The position numbers and the translations under genes are program-made. A model generated the notes under the pieces. It did no database searches. It was not told the DNA's origin and saw only the letters and a program-made list of their open reading frames with translations. Positions 7,775 through 15,324 of a stretch of 24,902 nucleotides of DNA are shown here, in pieces. Origin of the DNA: a virus. Within the stretch, counting starts at the first letter, position 1, and each line of letters starts with the position of its first letter. The stretch lies in the IMG/VR virus record IMGVR_UViG_3300035698_010795, positions 1 to 24,902 of that record. One strand, 5' to 3'.

Positions 7775-8596
7775 ATGAGTAAGAATGCAGCCAATGTAGA
7801 AATTTTCAATGGTTTTAATATTGAATACCCAGAGTATTCAATCATTACACCGCAAACTTTATTAGAGTTCTCTATTAGAGCATTAACAGTGGAAGAAGAA
7901 GAGATTTTAAAGGGCAGTCTAGTAACCGAAAATAGACTTGCTGACCATTTAAATAGCGTGATTTATAAATGTATCGTAAAGAAACCAGAAAGTATAAAAA
8001 CCTTCGAAGATATTATGAACAAAATTACGATTAAAGATAGAGATGCATTGATGTATGGTTTATATCATTCTTCTTTTAAAGATATTCATAACTATGATAC
8101 CAAATGTCCAAAATGTGACATAACGAACAGTGTAAAAATTGATTTCCTTAAAAGTTTCAAAGCAGTATTATGGGCAGATGATACCAAATCTATTTGCGAT
8201 CATGAAATAAAAGTAAAATTTGAAATTGCAAAGAATATAACTGCTGTTATAAAACAACCTATGTTAGTAGATGAATATGAATTGATGAAGACTCTTAAAT
8301 TTGCAACTCCAGAAACAAAAGAAATGAGTATGAGTTTACTTATAATCAATCGTTTTGAAATAGATAAACCAAATGCAAAAACAGCAGTTGAAACAATTGA
8401 AGATAGAGATAATATTTTAATGGGTTACAAAGAATTACCTTCAACTGACAGAAAATTAATAGATAAAGCATATGATAAAGAATTTGGTAAATACGGTGTA
8501 GATATTGAATCTATTATTAGATGTAAAAAATGTGGAAATGAGGACAAGATTTCTATTGATCTTGTCAGTCAGTTTTTTCGCGCAATGTATGAATAG
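7775..8596 (+). CDS. Baseplate hub/tail assembly chaperone (T4 gp26-like)
   Basis: Likely a non-structural or minor assembly factor that helps the hub and tape measure fold. The 273-aa protein has the pattern of the T4-type baseplate hub assembly family: a charged helical N-terminus (ALTVEEEEILKG), DRDALMYGLYHSSF, then a zinc-knuckle CPKC (C111, C114), and a second CKKCG (C250, C253) at the C-terminus. The four Cys probably bind one zinc ion. Start supported by CTAGGAG. The position straight after the tube is where tail chaperones usually lie. The stop overlaps the next gene by eight bases, and TTTTTTC at 8573-8579 allows a possible frameshift into it. The match to gp26 is a by-eye family judgement. 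Confidence 0.6.
   Translation: MSKNAANVEIFNGFNIEYPEYSIITPQTLLEFSIRALTVEEEEILKGSLVTENRLADHLNSVIYKCIVKKPESIKTFEDIMNKITIKDRDALMYGLYHSSFKDIHNYDTKCPKCDITNSVKIDFLKSFKAVLWADDTKSICDHEIKVKFEIAKNITAVIKQPMLVDEYELMKTLKFATPETKEMSMSLLIINRFEIDKPNAKTAVETIEDRDNILMGYKELPSTDRKLIDKAYDKEFGKYGVDIESIIRCKKCGNEDKISIDLVSQFFRAMYE
8573..8579 (+). other. Possible ribosomal slippery run TTTTTTC
   Basis: The run falls at codons 267-268 of the 273-aa frame. A +1 (or -2) shift here enters the frame of the next small gene, which is open through this point; a -1 shift meets a TGA at once. The fused product would be about 340 aa. Frameshifting between two chaperone frames downstream of the tube is a known arrangement in many tailed phages; use of this site is conjecture. 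Confidence 0.25.
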
Positions 8597-8789
8597 TAGT
8601 TTTCAGGACGCTTATATTAAACGTCACAAAGAAAACATCTTCTTAACTATGGAACTCAGTGGCATGGGTTATATAGATATTATTAAAATGCCGATATACA
8701 GGCTTGATGAATATTTGAATTGGAAAATTAGATACGACGAAGAAAAAGAAAAATTGAAATCTGAAGGCTTGGATCGACTAGTTAAATAG
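8589..8789 (+). CDS. Small tail-assembly-linked protein, 66 aa
   Basis: Starts at the ATG overlapping the end of the zinc-knuckle chaperone gene by eight bases. The frame is open further upstream but those codons are inside the previous gene and lack a ribosome site. No Shine-Dalgarno sequence precedes 8589 either, so translation is either coupled to the upstream stop or reached by frameshifting at TTTTTTC. The product is short, charged and helical (MELSGMGYIDIIKMPIYRL, then a lysine- and glutamate-rich tail ending LVK). The IIKMPIYRLDEYLNWK stretch resembles the second half of chaperone fusions in other phages in position and size, but no family is recognised. Confidence 0.6.
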   Translation: MNSSFQDAYIKRHKENIFLTMELSGMGYIDIIKMPIYRLDEYLNWKIRYDEEKEKLKSEGLDRLVK

Positions 8790-8800
8790 GGACACACGTT

Positions 8801-9259
8801 ATGGCTCAATCAGATCCTGCTATTTTCTTTGAAAACCAGATAAAGGGTAAGAAAGATGAATTATATGATTACTTGCCTTTCTTTGGTTCGTCAGGTGATT
8901 TAAAAAGAATCAGTGGCATTGATGTTGCTATCCATTCTATACGAACACTCCTTATGACTCCCCTTGGACATTATCCTTTTGATCCAACTTTTGGTTCATT
9001 GCTGTATAGAAAATTATTTGAGATGAGTGATTCTATTACACTAAGCGAGATAAAATACGAAGTAAAGCAGAGAGTAGAACAATTTGAAGATAGAGTCTCT
9101 GTAAAAGATGTACATATCAAAAAATTTGAAGGTGGCAAAGGTGTACAAGTAGATGTTAATATCGAGAGAAAAGGTGTCAAAGGTTCAGTTTCAGTATTCT
9201 TATCTGAACAAAATAGAATGTTTGGTTTAGAAGATGAGATTACAGCAGGGTTAACATAA
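8801..9259 (+). CDS. Baseplate wedge protein (GPW/T4 gp25-like)
   Basis: Small core wedge subunit that helps nucleate sheath assembly at the baseplate. The 152-aa protein carries the conserved gp25 pattern: an N-terminal extension, GIDVAIHSIRTLLMTPLGHYPFDPTFGS, LLYRKLFE, then a helix (EIKYEVKQRVEQFEDRV) and two terminal strands with VDVNIERKG. The TPxGxxxxDPxFGS stretch is the family hallmark. T4 gp25 is about 132 aa, so this has a modest N-terminal addition. A weak AGGGA ribosome site precedes the start. It lies 11 bases after the small chaperone-linked gene and its stop codon shares one base with the start of the next gene, so the cluster is a tight operon. Confidence 0.9.
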   Translation: MAQSDPAIFFENQIKGKKDELYDYLPFFGSSGDLKRISGIDVAIHSIRTLLMTPLGHYPFDPTFGSLLYRKLFEMSDSITLSEIKYEVKQRVEQFEDRVSVKDVHIKKFEGGKGVQVDVNIERKGVKGSVSVFLSEQNRMFGLEDEITAGLT

Positions 9260-9933
9260 TGTCTAAGATAATGTATAATCAAAAATGGTATTCTATCAAT
9301 GAATATCCTCTAGACTATTATGAGTTGATGTATCAGTATTACGATGCATTTGGAATTACATTACCTATTACTTATTATAGTTTAGATTTAACTAACAGTG
9401 TAATGGATAAAGATACATTAGTAGCTGGATCATATGAATTGATGGGTAATTTATCTGGTTATCTATGGAAGAAAATATTAATGCTTCCTGTGTATAACTT
9501 TGAGCAATTCCAATTTAGTATGAGTGCAGATGAGAGCGGGGTTGGATTTAAGAATTCTACTTCTACTTTTTATATACCTTCTATTTATGAATTTAAACCT
9601 ACGGTACATGATCATGTGTTATGGAATCAAATATCATGGAGAGATGATTCATTCAAAGCACAAACTCCTTTATATGAAATAGTGAATGTAGAGAAGACAT
9701 CAAGTACAGAAGTTACATTTTGGAGAGTTACTGTAAAATCATCATCTAAGAGAAAAAACCAAATAGAAAAACAACTAAGCGGAAATTACACTTTTGTTGA
9801 TTATGAAAAACAAATATACCAAACCTCTGATGCTATAGCATTAACCAAGTTACAGTTAAAGAACTCAAAATTAAAAGTTAATGATTTCTTTAAAGAAAAA
9901 ACTGGGTTATACCAAGAAGAGATATCAAATTAA
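9259..9933 (+). CDS. Unassigned structural protein between gp25 and gp6
   Basis: The ATG shares one base with the previous stop (TAATG), pointing to coupled translation. The 224-aa product is soluble and aromatic-rich, with an N-terminal NEYPLDYYELMYQYYDAFG helix, a beta-rich middle containing STFYIPSIYEFKPTVHDHVL and PLYEIVNVEK followed by FWRVTVK, and a lysine-rich C-terminal helix. The middle resembles the general style of neck or connector beta-barrel proteins, in which a strand-rich core is interrupted by an ordering loop. It does not match what I know of T4 gp53. Placement between two wedge genes makes a baseplate or neck role likely, but the exact part is unknown. Confidence 0.6.
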   Translation: MSKIMYNQKWYSINEYPLDYYELMYQYYDAFGITLPITYYSLDLTNSVMDKDTLVAGSYELMGNLSGYLWKKILMLPVYNFEQFQFSMSADESGVGFKNSTSTFYIPSIYEFKPTVHDHVLWNQISWRDDSFKAQTPLYEIVNVEKTSSTEVTFWRVTVKSSSKRKNQIEKQLSGNYTFVDYEKQIYQTSDAIALTKLQLKNSKLKVNDFFKEKTGLYQEEISN

Positions 9934-9965
9934 TCTGAACAAACTATAAAAGGGTTTTAATCAAT

Positions 9966-12900
9966 ATGAAACTGGATAATTTTAATAAATTAGTTGGCGA
10001 TGGAGTTAATATCTATGGATCTAGAGAGAAGATTCGTCTTCAATTAATACAATTTGCTAAAGAGTATTTAGATCTAGAGACAGTTGATTTTTATAAGACT
10101 AGTGTTATATCTTATATAATAGATTCTCTATCCATTCTATCAGCTAATCATCTATTTTATGATTCAGTTATATATAGAGAGTTCTTCATGGTTGAAGCTC
10201 AGATGCAAGAATCAGTATACAATCTAGCTAGATGGATTGGTTATGAAGTTCCAAAAGCAGTACCATCTAAAGTGGATGTATTATTCACTGTCCCTCTATC
10301 ATTCCAATCAGAAGATGTTATATTTACTATCCCTAATGATTACAAAGCTGTAGCTGACGGTATCCCATTTACAATTGATTCTATTTCAGATAGTACACAA
10401 GCTACTAAATTCTCTTTAGACAGACAGTTGTTAACAGAACAGATAGATAATTCGACAGTAGCTACCGGGTCACTAATTAATAATTCAGCATTAACAGTTA
10501 GAGATAGTAATGGTTTATTCTTACCGATATTTTTAAGTCAAGATGGAAAGAATGCTTCATTCAGCATGGCATTTACACAACAAGAAAAAACTCTTTTCCA
10601 ATTTGTAATCCCATCAGGAATTCAACCATACCAGTTCTACACTAAAATTTTAGATTATGTTGGTATGATATCTAGTATCAATGTATGGGTAGCTGAACCA
10701 AATGCAGGTGATAGAATCCCATTAACTCCTGATGTTGTTGATAACTTTGATCCTAATACCCGAGTCAACACTCAACGAGGAGATGTAATAGAATGGAATT
10801 TATGGAATGAATCTCTGCATGGTATTTATACTATGGCACCACAAAGTGAAGAATATGTAGTGGTTACTGGAATTAACAAAGGAGAATTATTCTTTGGTAA
10901 TGGTATTGTTGGAAAGCAACCTGCACAGAATTCAGTAGTTACAATTGAATTGTTCGTAACACAAGGTGAAAATGGTCATGTGATTCCGAACTCGATAACT
11001 AAAGGCGATACCTTAAAGTATTCTGTAAATCCAAACTATGTGTATGACTATGATACTGGTCAATATAATACTACATCCGGTGATAATACAACAAGACCTC
11101 ATACTATAACATACTCTGTAATGAATCCATCTGCGTCTATTGGTGGGGGTGATACTCCATCATTACCAGAAGTTAAAAGAAATGCTATTATTAATTTAAG
11201 AGTTAAAGAACGATTAGTATCTGAATCTGATTATGATGATATAAATATAATCATGGGTGATTCATTCCCTACAGTTGAGGCGTATCCAATTTTAAAGAGA
11301 AGTGATATAAAAGTTAATGAAATAATTGCTTTTATTTTATTGATGTATCATGATGAGAATTATCTACCACAAATTGTTCCAACTAGAAATGCCAAGTTTC
11401 CTGTTTATGACCCTGATTTTGTTGATGGTAAATATACAATACTAAGAACAAGTGAAGTGAATGTAGATGATGAAAATTATCAAACATTATATAACATCAC
11501 AATGGATCTAGATACTATGTCTGCGTCATATGATTATATTTTACAGAATATAATAGGCAGTCCAGTCACTTTGTATAATGAAAGAGAACCTTCATGGTAT
11601 CAACAATATGCATATATACCTATAGCGAATGTTGATATGGATATTGAATTAAATTCAGAAGATGGTTCATCGACATCTAGTTCTTCTGTTCTAAGTAGTT
11701 CTTCTATATACGCACTTAAAGTGAAAGTCAATGTGAATCATATTGCAACATCACCTGATTCAGATTATAAAGTTTTAGAATTTAGATGCAGAATGATAAC
11801 TAAATGGGATTCTAATGAAGAATATGATCAAACTCTAGTATACACTGTAAAAGATACTAATAATGAAGATGTTTATAAATACTTTGAATTTGAAATTCCT
11901 AACTATTTAAATGTTCCTGTTGAAACTCAAAGATTCGAATTTCATATAGATGGTTATGCTATTCTGAGAAACTCAAAAGGTCTGTATGTAAATGAATTAG
12001 GTGAAGTACTGACGACAGGTGAATCTCCTACAGAAGGATGGCAACCAGTTACTAGTTACTATGCAGATATACTTGTCAGAAAAGATCTAAGTAATGTAAT
12101 GAAAAGTGAAATAACAAGTACTACTATTTGGGATGGTGTGGTCCACCCTGATTCAATTAGATATGATATACATAACACTCCAGTTATATTATCTCATTAT
12201 TTAGATGATGGTAGTACAGGTGGTGTTTTAAATAGATCTGATAATGCACAATATCCAAATTTTGAAATAAATGTAATGCAAGCTTTAATGAAGAATTTAG
12301 ATATTGATGAAAAGAGAATGCTTACTGATTTCATAAATGTGAAATTCCCAGATACATATGGTAGATTGAATAATCTTAGATACAATCCTATTGACTATAC
12401 AGTAAGAAGTAGATTTGTTACTCCATTTGAAATAGAGTGTCCTGAAGATATAACCTTTCTTGGTGGTGCTGCATATTGTTCATCATCTTCAGCTACTGTT
12501 GACGAAACAATACGTTACATTGTAAATGGAATAGTTCCTAACTATGAAAACTCACAAATTGAATTGGCAAGTTATATTAACTATATAGCTGAATTCTTTC
12601 CTAGTGATGGTGGTAGTGGAGTTTGGTTTTTAACTGAACCAACAAGAGGAACCTATGTAAAAGTAGAGGATGAAGTCGATTCAGAAGGAAGAGAAAAGAT
12701 TATAGTTTATAATGGCACTAACTGGATAGATGTACAGAGTATGGAAATACCATTAAGAATCAAACTAAAAGTACAACTTGATCCATCTACTACTACTGAA
12801 GGCAGTAAATTAAAAGATAAAATTAAAGATAATCTAATAAGTTATTTCTCATCTAAGATGGGGATTCATAAATCATTAGATAGATCAGAAATTATAACTA

Positions 12901-13073
12901 TAACAAGAGAGACTAGTGGTGTAAAATATTGTGAATTACTTGAACCTGCAGTTGATATTGTATTTGATTATGAAATAAAAGATTTAGAGCAAGAAGACTT
13001 AATCGACTATACTCCTCAACATACAGGATTTACTCATGATACAATTGAGATAGACATAGTAAATAAATTATGA
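9966..13073 (+). CDS. Baseplate wedge protein (T4 gp6/baseplate J-like)
   Basis: Large wedge subunit that ties neighbouring wedges together in the baseplate ring. The N-terminal ~120 residues (EKIRLQLIQFAKEYLDLETV, DFYKTSVISYIIDSLSIL, EAQMQESVYNLARWIGYEVP) are the hallmark of gp6-type proteins, and ELFFGNGIVGKQPAQNSVV with ASIGGGDTPSLPEVKRNAI is the baseplate-J core motif with its conserved Gly-rich loop before the helical arm. It is 1035 aa, well above T4 gp6 (about 660 aa). The extra material includes a beta-rich insert after residue ~550 marked by a Ser-rich stretch (SSTSSSSVLSSSS). A possible late-promoter-like TATAAAAG lies at 9945-9952, and AAAGGG serves as ribosome site. The next gene overlaps by four bases. 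Confidence 0.88.
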   Translation: MKLDNFNKLVGDGVNIYGSREKIRLQLIQFAKEYLDLETVDFYKTSVISYIIDSLSILSANHLFYDSVIYREFFMVEAQMQESVYNLARWIGYEVPKAVPSKVDVLFTVPLSFQSEDVIFTIPNDYKAVADGIPFTIDSISDSTQATKFSLDRQLLTEQIDNSTVATGSLINNSALTVRDSNGLFLPIFLSQDGKNASFSMAFTQQEKTLFQFVIPSGIQPYQFYTKILDYVGMISSINVWVAEPNAGDRIPLTPDVVDNFDPNTRVNTQRGDVIEWNLWNESLHGIYTMAPQSEEYVVVTGINKGELFFGNGIVGKQPAQNSVVTIELFVTQGENGHVIPNSITKGDTLKYSVNPNYVYDYDTGQYNTTSGDNTTRPHTITYSVMNPSASIGGGDTPSLPEVKRNAIINLRVKERLVSESDYDDINIIMGDSFPTVEAYPILKRSDIKVNEIIAFILLMYHDENYLPQIVPTRNAKFPVYDPDFVDGKYTILRTSEVNVDDENYQTLYNITMDLDTMSASYDYILQNIIGSPVTLYNEREPSWYQQYAYIPIANVDMDIELNSEDGSSTSSSSVLSSSSIYALKVKVNVNHIATSPDSDYKVLEFRCRMITKWDSNEEYDQTLVYTVKDTNNEDVYKYFEFEIPNYLNVPVETQRFEFHIDGYAILRNSKGLYVNELGEVLTTGESPTEGWQPVTSYYADILVRKDLSNVMKSEITSTTIWDGVVHPDSIRYDIHNTPVILSHYLDDGSTGGVLNRSDNAQYPNFEINVMQALMKNLDIDEKRMLTDFINVKFPDTYGRLNNLRYNPIDYTVRSRFVTPFEIECPEDITFLGGAAYCSSSSATVDETIRYIVNGIVPNYENSQIELASYINYIAEFFPSDGGSGVWFLTEPTRGTYVKVEDEVDSEGREKIIVYNGTNWIDVQSMEIPLRIKLKVQLDPSTTTEGSKLKDKIKDNLISYFSSKMGIHKSLDRSEIITITRETSGVKYCELLEPAVDIVFDYEIKDLEQEDLIDYTPQHTGFTHDTIEIDIVNKL

Positions 13074-14194
13074 AAAGAATATATTCCCAGAAGAACCAAG
13101 TAATTTCTGAAATTGATCACAAGAGTCTGCATAATTTTATACTCAATAAGATCAGTAATGAATTTTCAAATATGGTAGAAAGTTGTTACTATCCGAAGAT
13201 TGCTGAGATTAAAAGAGAGTTGTTTTTCAGGACCAATTCCAACGAAAAAGAACTTTTAAAGTATTCCAAGCAAAAATATAAGGGAATGAAATTTAACCTC
13301 TTACATGATCCTTTTACCACACTTTTGATACTGATTACGCAGGAGTTTTTACTTAATAAGGATCTTGCAGCAGCGGAAGCTACGTTCCATTTATTTTCAT
13401 TGAGATTCTATACTAATCTACTATATACTTTCACTACTAAAAAAGGAAGTAGGCATCCTTTATGTCTTCCTGATGCATGGCAAACAGCTTTAGATAGATT
13501 GTCAAGAAACCATATGTTCTCGAAACAAAAAACAATTCCTAATAGTGTAATATATTTTTCAAGAGCAGTATTTAAAATATACATGAAAGATTTGATAAAT
13601 AATGATTCAGATAGAATCTTTAGAATGATATATTCACTCAGGAATAGAATTAAACAATCCATGAAAAGTTTCTTCCATCACTATTATGATAGTATAGAAG
13701 AGAAGAAACAAAGTAAAACCGATATCAATGATAAAGAATCTTATGATCCAGCACATGAAACTAAACTAAAAATGTATTCTGCTAGAATTTCAAAGGATAT
13801 GTGTGTGTACAGGAAGATAGATGAATCAGCTATGAGACATGCTTCATCATTGATAAAATTCAATAAAAAATTATCTAAATTATATGTTGATAAATTATCA
13901 ACTTCTAAATACTCAGATGAAGTAGAAACAGCTATATATCTATTAATGGAAAATGTTAAAGACTCGTCTATATTCAAAACAACAAAATTTTTAGATCATG
14001 TACAAAAGATGATGTCTATTAAAGTTACTAATAAACAAGTATATTTTAAGAAAGCAATTACTGATATACATACTCAAATTATCAAAGACTCTGATTTAGA
14101 GAAATGGTATAATGGTCTATCAATTCAATCTAAAGCAATATCAAGGAATTTTATAGCGTATTATATCGCTTTCTTTTTAAAGAATTATCTTTAA
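13070..14194 (+). CDS. Unassigned helical protein, 374 aa, last gene of unit
   Basis: Starts in an ATGA overlap with the gp6-like gene and has no clear ribosome site, so it is probably translated by coupling, which ties its dose to gp6. The product is basic, Lys/Ser/Phe-rich and predicted mostly helical, with no signal peptide and no known catalytic motif. Recognisable landmarks are FTTLLILITQEFLL (~80-95), PLCLPDAWQTALDRL (~130) and VIYFSRAVFKIYMKDLI followed by an arginine-rich helix (~165-200). I do not recognise a family. Operon position suggests a baseplate or tail component. Its stop codon interlocks with the stop of the convergent gene at 14191. Confidence 0.6.
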   Translation: MKRIYSQKNQVISEIDHKSLHNFILNKISNEFSNMVESCYYPKIAEIKRELFFRTNSNEKELLKYSKQKYKGMKFNLLHDPFTTLLILITQEFLLNKDLAAAEATFHLFSLRFYTNLLYTFTTKKGSRHPLCLPDAWQTALDRLSRNHMFSKQKTIPNSVIYFSRAVFKIYMKDLINNDSDRIFRMIYSLRNRIKQSMKSFFHHYYDSIEEKKQSKTDINDKESYDPAHETKLKMYSARISKDMCVYRKIDESAMRHASSLIKFNKKLSKLYVDKLSTSKYSDEVETAIYLLMENVKDSSIFKTTKFLDHVQKMMSIKVTNKQVYFKKAITDIHTQIIKDSDLEKWYNGLSIQSKAISRNFIAYYIAFFLKNYL

Positions 14195-15309
14195 GCTAAA
14201 GAAGATAATAATGAAGCAGCATTAGTTTGCAATGCAGTTACTGGTCTACCTGAATCTACTTCTGTAGATGTTCCAGTATTAACATTAGCTACTGTTTCTA
14301 TAGGATCATTTAATGATGGACCTGCTTGCAACATCCCATCTATTTCACGTTTTAACGTAGGAGCACCACTCGTCGGTTCTTCTAATGACATCAACATAGT
14401 TGAATAAAGTGGCGTGATCGACATTCTTAAATCTATGATATTTGGTTTTTGATCCCATGCAATATCATTCACATCACCACCCTTCACTACTGATATACTA
14501 GTAACTGCAGATGCTATACTATTAACTTGATGTGGTATCTGGAAGCTACATAAGAACGGCCATTCATAAGACGAACCATCTTTACTTTTAGGTAATACAA
14601 ATGATAATAGTGCAACCATAGGAGCTATAATATTTGTCATGTATGCATTCTCATTTTTAGGAAATGGATTATATAATCTAATAGTAAATTCATAACTGGC
14701 ACTATACCCGGATGATCTCCACATCATTGGGAAATCCATCTTCCCATCAGCATTCTTAATCATCTTAGCTATAGCAGCCATTTTACCACCGCTACCTTCA
14801 GCTTGATCTAACATTGCCTTTATTGATCCTGCAGCACCAGAAGCAAAACTATCACCTGCAGCCACGTCATCGATCTTATCCATAACTCGACTGCCAGTAA
14901 TATAATTAAGATCCTGGATAGTTTGACTAGCTGCACCATTCTCTAGTTGAGATAAGATTGAACTATCAGAATATGCAGAATTATATGTTTCTGATATCGG
15001 AGACATATGTTGATACATTATAGGTATATAACTAGCAGTGCCTAAACTACTAGTATCAACATCATGAGCTTTCATATATTTTTCCCATTCTTTGGAATCA
15101 GGCTCTAATTTATATATTTCTAACCCTGATTCATATTGGGCTTTAGAAGGAGTTATATATAACATATTCATAGTTTTATTTATAACTTTGTCCATTGATG
15201 CAGAACCGAAAGCAGCAGCTAGATCATTACTACCTATTGTATAACCTTCAGCTTCATCACCACTAACAGCAGATGGGTATCCGATAATCCTAGGTAATTT
15301 CATAGCCAT
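14191..15309 (-). CDS. Baseplate tube-initiator protein (T4 gp48/gp54-like)
   Basis: Probably sits at the baseplate-tube junction and starts tube polymerisation around the tape measure. The 372-aa product has an Ala/Ser-rich N-terminal half and a C-terminal domain with PMMWRSSGYSASYEFTIRLY, NPFPKNENAYMTNIIAPMVA, LLSFVLPKSKDGSSYEWPFL, then IASAVTSISVVKGGDVNDIA and LRMSITPLYSTM. This order (W-x-x-S-x-Y, sheet, P-x-x-x-LL, Y-x-x-P-F, then a tube-like strand pair) matches the tube-like fold of T4 gp48/gp54 by eye. T4 gp48 and gp54 are of similar length. It lies 15 bases after the tape-measure gene with an AAAGGAG ribosome site, the usual company for such a protein. Which of the two T4 proteins it corresponds to is not resolved. 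Confidence 0.55.
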   Translation of the reverse strand: MAMKLPRIIGYPSAVSGDEAEGYTIGSNDLAAAFGSASMDKVINKTMNMLYITPSKAQYESGLEIYKLEPDSKEWEKYMKAHDVDTSSLGTASYIPIMYQHMSPISETYNSAYSDSSILSQLENGAASQTIQDLNYITGSRVMDKIDDVAAGDSFASGAAGSIKAMLDQAEGSGGKMAAIAKMIKNADGKMDFPMMWRSSGYSASYEFTIRLYNPFPKNENAYMTNIIAPMVALLSFVLPKSKDGSSYEWPFLCSFQIPHQVNSIASAVTSISVVKGGDVNDIAWDQKPNIIDLRMSITPLYSTMLMSLEEPTSGAPTLKREIDGMLQAGPSLNDPIETVANVNTGTSTEVDSGRPVTALQTNAASLLSSLA

Positions 15310-15324
15310 AAGTAATCTTCTCCT

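Noticed and set aside
7735-7782. A 15-codon leader peptide overlapping the chaperone start
   Set aside because: The nearest Shine-Dalgarno-like bases are about 17 bases upstream and within the hairpin arm, too far to be convincing.
8505-8588. An upstream extension of the 66-aa gene
   Set aside because: These codons lie wholly inside the zinc-knuckle gene in another frame and have no ribosome site; they matter only if frameshifting is real.
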